A stretch of 5,771 bases of DNA, taken from contig CANPWF010000115.1 of NCBI GenBank assembly GCA_947581885.1, forward strand, positions 1 to 5,771. The letters run 5' to 3'. Shown here piece by piece: positions 1 to 5,771 of this stretch (the first letter of the stretch is position 1; every line of letters starts with the position of its first letter). The notes beneath the pieces were generated by a model that ran no database searches, was not told where the DNA came from, and saw only the letters and a list, made by a program, of their open reading frames with translations. Source of the DNA: an uncultured Clostridia bacterium (GTDB lineage: Bacteria > Bacillota > Clostridia > Christensenellales > Borkfalkiaceae). Made by a program: the position numbers and the translations under genes.

Positions 1-713
1 TCCCTGTCGCCATGCGAGTGCACTTCGTAGCAAACGGCGACGGGGTTTTTTCTATCCTTTTGGATAAGCGAAGCCCCGATGCGGATATTCAGCCCCACGA
101 GATAGTGCGAAACGACAATGGGCACGGGGCAACGGGAGAACACCGTCTGCGCGGAAGGGATATCGACCTTGATGTTGAACTCCGCCCGCATCACGTATCC
201 GTCGGCAAAGCGGACTTCGGGGACCTCTTCCGTCGGGAAAAAGCAACCCATGAGGGAGACTTCCTCCACCTTTTCGCGGACGAGCTCCACCCCGCTCTTC
301 GGCGAGATGTCGTCGCCACTGCTTTCCAACAGCCCTTCGAGGTTGACGCAGCACCCGATTACGATGAGGGTGACTTTCCCGTCGCTTCCCGCAAGGATCT
401 TCCGCATGAGGCGGACGGAAGGTTCGGTGGAAACTTTCCTTGGGAACCGCTCGCAGATCTCCCTTCCGTAGGAGACGGGGAAGTGCGAAGGGTCCTCGTT
501 TTGGGGGGTGCGGGTAATGGAGCCGATGGGCACCGACACGTTGTAGTATGCGCAGATCGCGTCCGCGCAACCCGCCGCGTACGGGCTCGATGTACTCAAA
601 GTAATGCCGATGAGTTTGCAGAGCCCGTGCTTCTCGGCTTCGAGCACCATGCCGAGTGCGCCCGCGTCGTCGCAATCGCCGCCGATATCCGTATCGAAGA
701 GGATCCGCTTCAT
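1..713 (-). CDS. Nucleoside hydrolase family protein (IunH-like), 3' end cut by the window edge
   Basis: Family members hydrolyse the N-glycosidic bond of ribonucleosides, giving base and ribose, in the cytoplasm. The frame is open from ATG at 713 to base 1: 237 residues, against roughly 300-350 usual, so the C-terminus is missing. Visible signatures are the N-terminal aspartate cluster DTDIGGDCDD (residues 7-16), which forms the Ca2+/ribose site in this family; a GCCVNLEGLL segment (120-129) at the place of the usual G-x-x-TN-I-A loop; VSLMG (152-156); and AEFNIKVD (177-184), matching the conserved EFN-I-x-x-D ribose-binding motif (E178, N180). The aspartate cluster has two extra residues compared with the classical DTDPGxDDA form, so it belongs to a divergent subgroup. 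The region of the catalytic His of classical members is beyond the edge. No signal peptide. Start: ATG overlaps the permease stop (ATGA) and has a strong ribosome site. It carries ten cysteines. Family is firm; substrate is unknown. Confidence 0.88.
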   Translation of the reverse strand, partial: MKRILFDTDIGGDCDDAGALGMVLEAEKHGLCKLIGITLSTSSPYAAGCADAICAYYNVSVPIGSITRTPQNEDPSHFPVSYGREICERFPRKVSTEPSVRLMRKILAGSDGKVTLIVIGCCVNLEGLLESSGDDISPKSGVELVREKVEEVSLMGCFFPTEEVPEVRFADGYVMRAEFNIKVDIPSAQTVFSRCPVPIVVSHYLVGLNIRIGASLIQKDRKNPVAVCYEVHSHGDR

Positions 714-1633
714 CCTTTCACCCCTCCTTGCAGGGAAATTCCCTTGGAGAACAGCCCCGTGCCGAGGAAGTACAATGCGATCGAAGGGATCGCCATCAAG
801 ACGCTCGCCGCGAGGAGCATGGGCGCGTCCTGCTTGCCGTCCGTCGTCTGCGAACGGAGCATATTCAACCCCAACGAGATGTTGAACTTGGAGGGCGTGC
901 GCAGGTAAATGAGGGGCCCGAGGTAGTCGCCCCAAATCCCCATCGCGGTGAAGAGCACCATCGTCGCGATCGCGGGGACGCAATTGGGGACGACGATCGT
1001 CCACAGCCGTTTGAAACTTCCCGCGCCGTCCATTTCCGCCGCTTCCATGATCTCGTTGGGAATGCCGCGCATGTTCTGCTTGAACATGAAGGTGTAGAAC
1101 GCGCTTCCCCCGATGCTCGGAAGCAGGAGCGGGAAGATCGTATCGGTGAGTTTGAGCCTCGCCCATACCACGAAGGAAGGGACCATTGTCACCGCCCAAG
1201 GGATCATCATCGTGCAGAGGAGCACCATAAAGAGCACATCCGCAAGTTTGCAGCGGAACTTCGCGAAGCCGTACGCGACGAGGATCGTCGAGAAGGTGCA
1301 GAGCACCGTGTTGAGCACGATGAGAACGATGGTGTTCCCCACCCATGTGAAGAAGTGCTCGCTCGAAGTGAACACGCGCACATAGTTATCGAAGTGCCAC
1401 ACCGACGGGAAGAAACGGAATTTGAGGGCGTAGTACTCGTCGAATGACTTGAACGACGAGAAGATCATCACCGCCGTCGGCAATACCATCATCACCCCGA
1501 TGAGCGCGAGGATGATGTAGAACGCGATGTTCTTGCGGAGCGTCCGCATCTTTTTGCCGCGGAAGGAGTTCTTCGGCTTGCGAGGCTCGGCTTCCGCAGG
1601 AACTGCCTGCATGGGATCAGTCGCCGTCTGCAT
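710..1633 (-). CDS. Carbohydrate ABC transporter permease, MalG/UgpE type (CUT1-like)
   Basis: Second membrane subunit of a binding-protein-dependent importer, expected to pair with the permease encoded just upstream. The 307-residue protein has six likely membrane segments (about 36-60, 99-122, 131-153, 164-184, 217-239, 272-292) and the cytoplasmic EAA loop that docks the ATPase: EAAEMDGAGS from residue 197, ending in the conserved proline at 216. Length and layout are normal for the MalG family (BPD_transp_1 fold). A basic, proline-containing cytoplasmic tail of about 34 residues precedes the first helix. Start: ATG at 1633 has GGGAGG 10 bases upstream and overlaps the end of the previous gene by 17 bases; the frame stays open to 1714, but that extension is Cys/Ser-rich and lies wholly within the upstream permease gene, so I reject it. 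The sugar carried cannot be read from the permease. Confidence 0.93.
   Translation of the reverse strand: MQTATDPMQAVPAEAEPRKPKNSFRGKKMRTLRKNIAFYIILALIGVMMVLPTAVMIFSSFKSFDEYYALKFRFFPSVWHFDNYVRVFTSSEHFFTWVGNTIVLIVLNTVLCTFSTILVAYGFAKFRCKLADVLFMVLLCTMMIPWAVTMVPSFVVWARLKLTDTIFPLLLPSIGGSAFYTFMFKQNMRGIPNEIMEAAEMDGAGSFKRLWTIVVPNCVPAIATMVLFTAMGIWGDYLGPLIYLRTPSKFNISLGLNMLRSQTTDGKQDAPMLLAASVLMAIPSIALYFLGTGLFSKGISLQGGVKG
723..729 (-). promoter_or_regulatory. Ribosome binding site of the nucleoside hydrolase gene
   Basis: AAGGAGG lies 9 bases before the ATG at 713, inside the last codons of the preceding permease gene. With the ATGA overlap it supports translational coupling and fixes the start of the hydrolase. 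Confidence 0.85.
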
Positions 1634-2489
1634 AATACACTTTCCTCCCACCGAATTTGAAGAAGATGACCGTGACGATGAGCACGAGCACGAACACGAT
1701 CCAAGCGTAAGCACTCGCGTAACCCATCAAATGGTCGATCATCGCATAGTTGTAGATCTGCAAGGTCGCCGTGATCGTCGCGGTTCCGCCGCCGAGCATC
1801 ATCATGGGTCCGTAGGCTTGCAAGCCGCCGATGATATCCATGATGAGGAGATAAAAGAGCGTGGGGCTGATCATCGGCAAGGTGACGTGCACGAACTTCG
1901 ACCAAGCGTTCGCGCCGTCGAGATCCATCGATTCGAGCTGTTCTTGCGGCACCGCGGCTACGGCGGGAAGGAGCATCGTGATCTTCCCCCCGATCCCTCC
2001 CCATACCGACATGACGACGAGGGACGTCATCGCGTTATTGGTATTGAGGAATTCGATCGGTCCGAGCCCGAGGTTCCCCAAAATGCCGTTGAGGATCCCG
2101 AAGCGGGCGTACATGGATTCCCACAGCATCGTCCCCGCGATGAAGGGCAGGATGGCGGGAAGGTAATACACCGTCTGGAAAAACCGTTTACAGCGCGGAA
2201 TGGAATTGATAAGGACGGAGAAGAGTAGCCCGAGCACGAGCGTCGCGACCGTCGTCGCCGTCATGAACACGAAGGTGTTCGCGAACGTCTTGTAGAAGAA
2301 CCGCTCCTTCGTGAACAGGTCGATAAAGTTCTGAAATCCGATCCAGATGGGCTTCCCGACCATCATATACGAGCAGAAGCTCATATACAGGGAATAGACC
2401 ATGGGAAAGAGCCCGAAGCAGGAGAATCCCACGAGCCACGGGCTGACATATCCCAAAAATTGAACTACCGTTTTCGTCTGTCTCTTCAT
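1617..2489 (-). CDS. Carbohydrate ABC transporter permease, MalF/UgpA type (CUT1-like)
   Basis: First membrane subunit of the importer. The 290-residue protein has about six hydrophobic helices (about 9-38, 71-95, 104-124, 154-179, 205-225, 257-278). The opening helix, with a YVSPWLVGF segment (14-22) followed by a proline and Y-S-L-Y-x-S-F, is typical of UgpA/MalF-like permeases, and the long periplasmic-type insert of E. coli MalF is absent, as in most Gram-positive homologues. The ATPase-docking loop is recognisable at residues 186-205 (D191, G192, A193, P205), but the usual EAA reads ESM. Start: ATG at 2489; an in-frame TAG at 2493-2495 rules out a longer protein. It begins 25 bases after the binding-protein gene and overlaps the next permease by 17 bases, so the two permeases are probably made together. 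Function class is secure; substrate is not. Confidence 0.93.
   Translation of the reverse strand: MKRQTKTVVQFLGYVSPWLVGFSCFGLFPMVYSLYMSFCSYMMVGKPIWIGFQNFIDLFTKERFFYKTFANTFVFMTATTVATLVLGLLFSVLINSIPRCKRFFQTVYYLPAILPFIAGTMLWESMYARFGILNGILGNLGLGPIEFLNTNNAMTSLVVMSVWGGIGGKITMLLPAVAAVPQEQLESMDLDGANAWSKFVHVTLPMISPTLFYLLIMDIIGGLQAYGPMMMLGGGTATITATLQIYNYAMIDHLMGYASAYAWIVFVLVLIVTVIFFKFGGRKVYYADGD
1644..1649 (-). promoter_or_regulatory. Ribosome binding site of the MalG-type permease gene
   Basis: GGGAGG sits 10 bases before the ATG at 1633, within the 3' end of the upstream permease gene. It decides the start at 1633 over the longer open frame beginning at 1714. Confidence 0.8.
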
Positions 2490-2503
2490 ATTCTATCGAC
2501 TGT

Positions 2504-2508
2504 TCCTT
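2504..2508 (-). promoter_or_regulatory. Probable ribosome binding site of the MalF-type permease gene
   Basis: AAGGA (within AGAAGGA) lies in the 25-base gap after the binding-protein gene. The spacing to ATG 2489 is 14 bases, longer than ideal, so initiation may be weaker than at the other junctions. Confidence 0.55.
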
Positions 2509-2514
2509 CTTCGA

Positions 2515-3963
2515 TCAACCGCGCGTTTCGTAATCCCTCTTGCGCTGATCGACCTGATTCCTGATGCCCGAATCCAAGATATCGCAGAAGTCGCTCAAAG
2601 GACGGTTGTTGTTCTTCCCGCGGATCGTCTCCATGAGTTCGCCCGCGTACATGTTCTCGATGCCCTCGAAGCTCGCCTGCGAGCACCACAGGTTCCTGTC
2701 GATGACGGCAGCCCTCTTCAAAGACTCGTTGAAGCAAGCCGCGATGCGGCGCATCGTCGCGTTGGTGTTGATCTCGGGGTTGAGCATGATCGAATCCGCA
2801 TACTTTTGGAGGGCGGGGAAGTTGTTGAGCTTTCTCGCGTCCTGTGCGCCGAAGTAATCGAGATACCATTCGATGAACCTGAACGACGCTTTCTTCGACT
2901 TGGATTCCTTGTTGATGGCAAAGCCGACGCAGCCCGTCGTATACGGGATGCTCTCCGTCGTTTCCGCCGTCCTCGTCTTGACGGGCGGATAGGCGATGCC
3001 GAGGTTGTCTCCGAGCCCGTCGAAATCGTACATATCGGTGCAGTACAGCCCGCCCATACACATGGCGACCTGCCCTTGACGGAAGATGGGATACGGGTTC
3101 CCGGGAGCATGGTCCTTATCGTTCTTCGCGAGAACGGTATAGTACATGTTGAGGACATTCTGCACGTCGGCATTCTTGAAGGTCGAATACCCCGTAGCGG
3201 GATCGAACCAAGAGAGCCCCGCGTTGGCAAGGAACTGCGCGAGCACCTTTGCCTCATGCAGTCCCGGCAAATAGCCGTACTGCGTGACCGACCCCTTGCT
3301 GTCCGACTTGATGAGATCGACGGCGAGCTTTGAAAATTCGTCGAAAGTCATCGGGTCCCCGATGCCGTCGTTGTTCGCGTCACGGCCGATGATCGCGAGC
3401 TGTTCCTCCGAAAGAAGTGCCTTGTTGTAGAAGAGCATCGCGTCCGTCGACCAGTCCTTCATCACGGCGTACAGCTTGCCCGTGCCGAACTTCATCGTCG
3501 ATTGATCGTAGCAATACGCCTGCTTGTTGACTGCCCAAATATCGTCCTGATGAACGATCTCGGACGAGGCGAAATACTCGTCGAGCGGTTCGAGATAGTC
3601 GTACATGACGAAGGGTGCGATCTCGCCCGGCTCCATACCGATGATGTCCGCCGCGGTGCCGCCCGCGAAGTCGTTGAACACGTTGGTGAAGAAGGACCCC
3701 GTCGAGATCCTAAGGTCTACATGGATGCCCGGGTATTTTACGTTGAAGTCCTCTTCCACCGCCTTTTGAAGTTCACGGTTGGTCTGTTCGTTGTTGAAGG
3801 AGTAGTAGGTGACGACGGTCTTGCCCGACGCACTGCCGAACGTGCTTTCGTCCTCCTCCTCTCCGCCGCCGCCCGAAGTTCCTCCGCCGAGGATGCCGCA
3901 TCCCGTACAGACGAACAGGGACGCAAAGGCGACTGCTGCGATCTTCCAAAAAGATTTTTTCAT
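2515..3963 (-). CDS. Extracellular solute-binding lipoprotein of a CUT1-like sugar ABC transporter
   Basis: Captures the substrate outside the membrane and hands it to the two permeases encoded immediately downstream. The 482-residue protein opens with a lipoprotein signal peptide: KK, a hydrophobic stretch (5-18), then CTGC with the lipidated cysteine at 22. A Gly/Glu/Ser linker (about 23-47) follows, and the mature domain starts at VVTYYSF (50-56), the usual first strand of family 1 (MalE/UgpB-like) binding proteins. Family-like elements include FNVKYPGIHVD (73-83), AADIIGMEPGEIAPF (104-118), YAVMKDWSTDAMLFYNKAL (165-183), MTFDEFSKLA (205-214), FRQGQVAMCMGG (294-305) and a GFAINKESK segment (347-355). 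DANNDGIGD (195-203) resembles a Ca2+-binding loop. Start: ATG at 3963 with AAGGAG 7 bases upstream. Seven cysteines lie beyond the lipobox. Class is clear; the ligand is unknown, probably a mono- or oligosaccharide or glycoside. Confidence 0.93.
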   Translation of the reverse strand: MKKSFWKIAAVAFASLFVCTGCGILGGGTSGGGGEEEDESTFGSASGKTVVTYYSFNNEQTNRELQKAVEEDFNVKYPGIHVDLRISTGSFFTNVFNDFAGGTAADIIGMEPGEIAPFVMYDYLEPLDEYFASSEIVHQDDIWAVNKQAYCYDQSTMKFGTGKLYAVMKDWSTDAMLFYNKALLSEEQLAIIGRDANNDGIGDPMTFDEFSKLAVDLIKSDSKGSVTQYGYLPGLHEAKVLAQFLANAGLSWFDPATGYSTFKNADVQNVLNMYYTVLAKNDKDHAPGNPYPIFRQGQVAMCMGGLYCTDMYDFDGLGDNLGIAYPPVKTRTAETTESIPYTTGCVGFAINKESKSKKASFRFIEWYLDYFGAQDARKLNNFPALQKYADSIMLNPEINTNATMRRIAACFNESLKRAAVIDRNLWCSQASFEGIENMYAGELMETIRGKNNNRPLSDFCDILDSGIRNQVDQRKRDYETRG

Positions 3964-3970
3964 ACTTTTT

Positions 3971-3976
3971 CTCCTT
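3971..3976 (-). promoter_or_regulatory. Ribosome binding site of the solute-binding protein gene
   Basis: AAGGAG stands 7 bases before the ATG at 3963, in the 30-base gap after the upstream gene. It is close to the consensus and supports that start. Binding proteins are normally the most abundant subunit, which a strong site fits. Confidence 0.88.
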
Positions 3977-3993
3977 ATCCGATGGGGTTCCGA

Positions 3994-5771
3994 TCAGTTC
4001 TCGTAGAGCCTTTCGGTCGCTTTGGGGTGCTCGTACCTTCCTTCCGTGATGACGGGTGCCGGCATCGACGTATCCGTCTTTTCGAACCAGACATCGTCGA
4101 TCGCGATGCCGCCCGTGAGGTTGATATACCACTCGAAATGGTAGTCGTCGTACGGGCCCGTTGTGAAGGTGTACTCAAAGGTATAGACTTCGTTCACCTC
4201 GAATCTGCCGCCGTTATTTCTGTTCTCTCCGTCTCCATTCCATGTGACGGCACCGACATCGTTCGAACCCGACGAATCCCTTCTCGCATAGATGCCGAAG
4301 TGCCCGTGCAATTCCTCCGTGCTGCCGCGGAAGGTCTGCCACCCCACATCCTCCAAGATCATGAAGTTGAATTTCAGGCGATACGTGGTGTTGGCGGAGA
4401 AGTTGAAGTCGGCGGAGTTCGTCTTGCAATACACATGGAACTCGTAGTAGTCCTTATCCTGATTTTCGTTATAGACGAAGCAGGAGTAATGTCCGCTGAT
4501 GTTGTGCGTATCCCTGCGGATGATGCCCGTCGTGCGGACCCCGGGGAACATACAGCCGCCGTTGAACACGCCCGTCTCGAAGTTCTCGTACACGCCGCCT
4601 TCGGCATCCACGTCGATGTGCTTATCGGGCACGACGTTGTGCGCGATGGGAAGCGGGTCGCGATGGGCGTAGCTATCCGAATACAGCTTGGTGAGGGTGA
4701 TGTTGCGGATGGCGACTCTCCCCGCCTCGCGTACGCCGAATACGAGCTGCCAACCGTCGCCGTAGTTTTCGGTGTTGAATACGTAGCTGTACTTCACATA
4801 GCCGTAATCCTTGGGGGTCCAGAAGGAGCCGATCCTCGTCTCGGTATAGGAAGGAATGAAGCCGCGGTCGTCGAGGACGTTGGAGTTCTCGTCGGCGTAG
4901 TTGGGGTCGAGCAAGGTGACGTAGTAGAACGCGTCCCGCCCCGTTCTGCCCGAAAGCACGTTCGCGTCGAAAGTGATCATGTACGTCTGATGGGGTTCGA
5001 GGCGTTCGCGAAGGCGAAGGGCGTTCGCCCACGTCTTGGACGACGTGCATTCGAGGGTATATACGCCGTCCTCCTCTTCGGCGTACTCGGGGTTGCGGAG
5101 GAAGGTCGCCTTCACTTGTTCCGCTTCCTCAACGGAGACGTTGTCGATCGCGACCTTCGCGACATCCTGCACCCCGCCGAACGCGAGGCGGTATTCCTTG
5201 CCGTCGTCGGGAACGGTGATGGTCACCGAGCGGTGGGAAAGCTCGTTGGAGACATCCCGCCAAGTATAGCTATCTCCCCAGCTGCTCTCCGCGGCGCAGA
5301 ACGCGCCGACTTGGTAGTGCGAGGGATCGTCGATCGTGATGGTCGATTTCTCCTTATCCGTCTTATAGTCGAAGGAGACGTAATACGTCTTGCCGTTTTC
5401 GAGCTTTTCGCCCTGCGCGAACACGCCGCTCCCCTTGCCGATGAGGGCTTTGGTCCCGTCGACGGTCACGCCGCGGCTCGAGATCGAGCCTTCGCCGATC
5501 GCCTTGTAAGCATCCGATTCGTCGATCTTGTCCGCCTTGGAGAGGTCGGGTGCGGCGGTATCGCCCACCGTCACTTTGCCGAGCTCGTAGCGATTCTGAT
5601 CGTCCCCGTTCGCGATGGGAAGTTCGATCTGCGGCACACCTTGGCTGTCCGTCACGGCGAATTTGAGGGTGTATTCCCCCTTGGGGAGATTATCGGGAAG
5701 TTGATAGGAGAGGTTGAAGAAGTGCGGTTCTCCCCCGTTGATGCTCACAGGGTTGAAGCGAGCGTCCGTAC
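3994..5771 (-). CDS. Large multi-module beta-sandwich protein with carbohydrate-binding-like domains, 5' end cut by the window edge
   Basis: The 591 visible residues form the C-terminal part of a longer protein. The first candidate start is a GTG at 5748, but the frame continues open to the window edge and no ribosome site precedes it, so the true start lies outside. Numbering from that GTG: residues 1-62 look like an immunoglobulin-like end domain (LPKGEYTLKFAV, then I-E-L-P-I, then YELGKVTV), resembling the C-terminal domain of some glycoside-hydrolase-like proteins including DUF4832 types. Three modules follow (about 83-208, 212-356, 386-558), each with a T-Y-x-x-x-F strand and ending in an IAIDDVWFEK-like strand, as in CBM4/9/16/22 carbohydrate-binding folds. 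They are rich in aromatic residues. There is no membrane helix or LPXTG anchor at the C-terminus, which ends soon after the last module. It probably binds, and if a catalytic domain lies upstream may degrade, an extracellular glycan for the adjacent importer. The exact family is not recognised. Confidence 0.8.
   Translation of the reverse strand, partial: TDARFNPVSINGGEPHFFNLSYQLPDNLPKGEYTLKFAVTDSQGVPQIELPIANGDDQNRYELGKVTVGDTAAPDLSKADKIDESDAYKAIGEGSISSRGVTVDGTKALIGKGSGVFAQGEKLENGKTYYVSFDYKTDKEKSTITIDDPSHYQVGAFCAAESSWGDSYTWRDVSNELSHRSVTITVPDDGKEYRLAFGGVQDVAKVAIDNVSVEEAEQVKATFLRNPEYAEEEDGVYTLECTSSKTWANALRLRERLEPHQTYMITFDANVLSGRTGRDAFYYVTLLDPNYADENSNVLDDRGFIPSYTETRIGSFWTPKDYGYVKYSYVFNTENYGDGWQLVFGVREAGRVAIRNITLTKLYSDSYAHRDPLPIAHNVVPDKHIDVDAEGGVYENFETGVFNGGCMFPGVRTTGIIRRDTHNISGHYSCFVYNENQDKDYYEFHVYCKTNSADFNFSANTTYRLKFNFMILEDVGWQTFRGSTEELHGHFGIYARRDSSGSNDVGAVTWNGDGENRNNGGRFEVNEVYTFEYTFTTGPYDDYHFEWYINLTGGIAIDDVWFEKTDTSMPAPVITEGRYEHPKATERLYEN
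4075..5502 (-). repeat. Three divergent tandem beta-sandwich modules (protein-level repeat)
   Basis: Three modules of about 125-175 residues share the same order of landmarks. The first strand reads KTYYVSFDYKT, QTYMITFDANV and TTYRLKFNFMI (residues 120, 254 and 454, numbered from the GTG at 5748). The closing strand reads VAIDNVSVEE, VAIRNITLTK and IAIDDVWFEK (199, 345, 548). Between them lies a strand-rich stretch with an alternating hydrophobic pattern (VTITVP, YSYVFN, FEYTFT) followed by a second such strand. The repeat is not visible at DNA level, so the modules are old or came from different sources. The order matches the CBM_4_9-like jelly roll, where the last strand commonly ends in an I-D-D-V motif. 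Module borders are approximate. Confidence 0.7.

Larger units (their letters stand above)
1..5771 (-). other. Inside of one operon: glycan-binding protein, ABC importer, nucleoside hydrolase
   Basis: All five genes face the same way. The junctions are 30, 25, -17 and -4 bases, and each of the four internal genes has its own ribosome site. No hairpin with a T-run and no promoter-like gap occurs between them, so one transcript is the simplest reading. Promoter, regulator and terminator must lie outside the window. No ATPase gene is present. Confidence 0.85.

Noticed and set aside
52..675. A 207-codon minus-strand frame over the nucleoside hydrolase region
   Set aside because: It is out of frame with the ATG at 713, whose frame carries the nucleoside hydrolase motifs. 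The shadow frame is Arg/His-rich without motifs.
12..908. A 298-codon open frame on the plus strand, and other long plus-strand frames (for example 656-1447 and 1527-2228)
   Set aside because: They are antisense to family-recognisable minus-strand genes, cross gene borders, are rich in Arg/His/Glu of low complexity and show no domain. GC-rich third positions of the true genes keep the opposite strand open.
1634..1714. N-terminal extension of the MalG-type permease to a start at 1714
   Set aside because: The extra 27 residues are Cys/Ser-rich, overlap the upstream permease fully, and the ATG at 1633 has a good ribosome site.
2486..3061. A 191-codon minus-strand frame inside the solute-binding protein gene
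   Set aside because: It is shifted from the binding-protein frame, is Arg/His-rich, and the main frame has clear family features. No sign of a frameshift or second gene.
3964..3993. Possible terminator or promoter between the modular protein and the binding protein genes
   Set aside because: The 30-base gap has no stem followed by a T-run and no room for a usual promoter; it holds only the ribosome site.
1..5771. CRISPR, tRNA, rRNA, insertion sequence or phage features
   Set aside because: Coding sequence fills the window except for gaps of 25 and 30 bases; no direct DNA repeats, terminal inverted repeats or transposase motifs were seen.

Overview
The window is a single block of minus-strand genes, read from base 5771 down to base 1. 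Five coding regions are packed head to tail with junctions of 30, 25, -17 and -4 bases, so it is almost certainly the inside of one operon. Both ends are cut: the first gene enters from beyond base 5771 and the last runs off base 1. I see no internal promoter, terminator, RNA gene, mobile element or CRISPR array.

In order of transcription: (1) the 3' part of a large secreted-type protein made of an immunoglobulin-like end domain and three related beta-sandwich, carbohydrate-binding-like modules; (2) a lipoprotein solute-binding protein of the carbohydrate (CUT1-like) ABC transporter type; (3) a MalF/UgpA-type permease; (4) a MalG/UgpE-type permease; (5) the first 237 residues of a nucleoside-hydrolase-family enzyme, absent from a stop-to-stop gene list because it has no stop codon in the window. 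The layout suggests a capture-import-cleave pathway: a surface glycan-binding (perhaps glycan-degrading) protein, an importer for the released small glycoside, and a cytoplasmic hydrolase able to split an N-glycosidic bond. No ATPase gene is present. CUT1 importers often share an MsmX-type ATPase encoded elsewhere, or it may lie outside the window.

Organism: strong AAGGAG-type ribosome binding sites, a lipoprotein-anchored binding protein, GC-rich third codon positions and cysteine-rich proteins fit an anaerobic, fairly GC-rich member of the Bacillota (Clostridia), such as an uncultured gut lineage. This is inference only; no marker gene is present. The genes belong to known families, so the interest lies in the combination and the unknown substrate rather than in any clearly new system.
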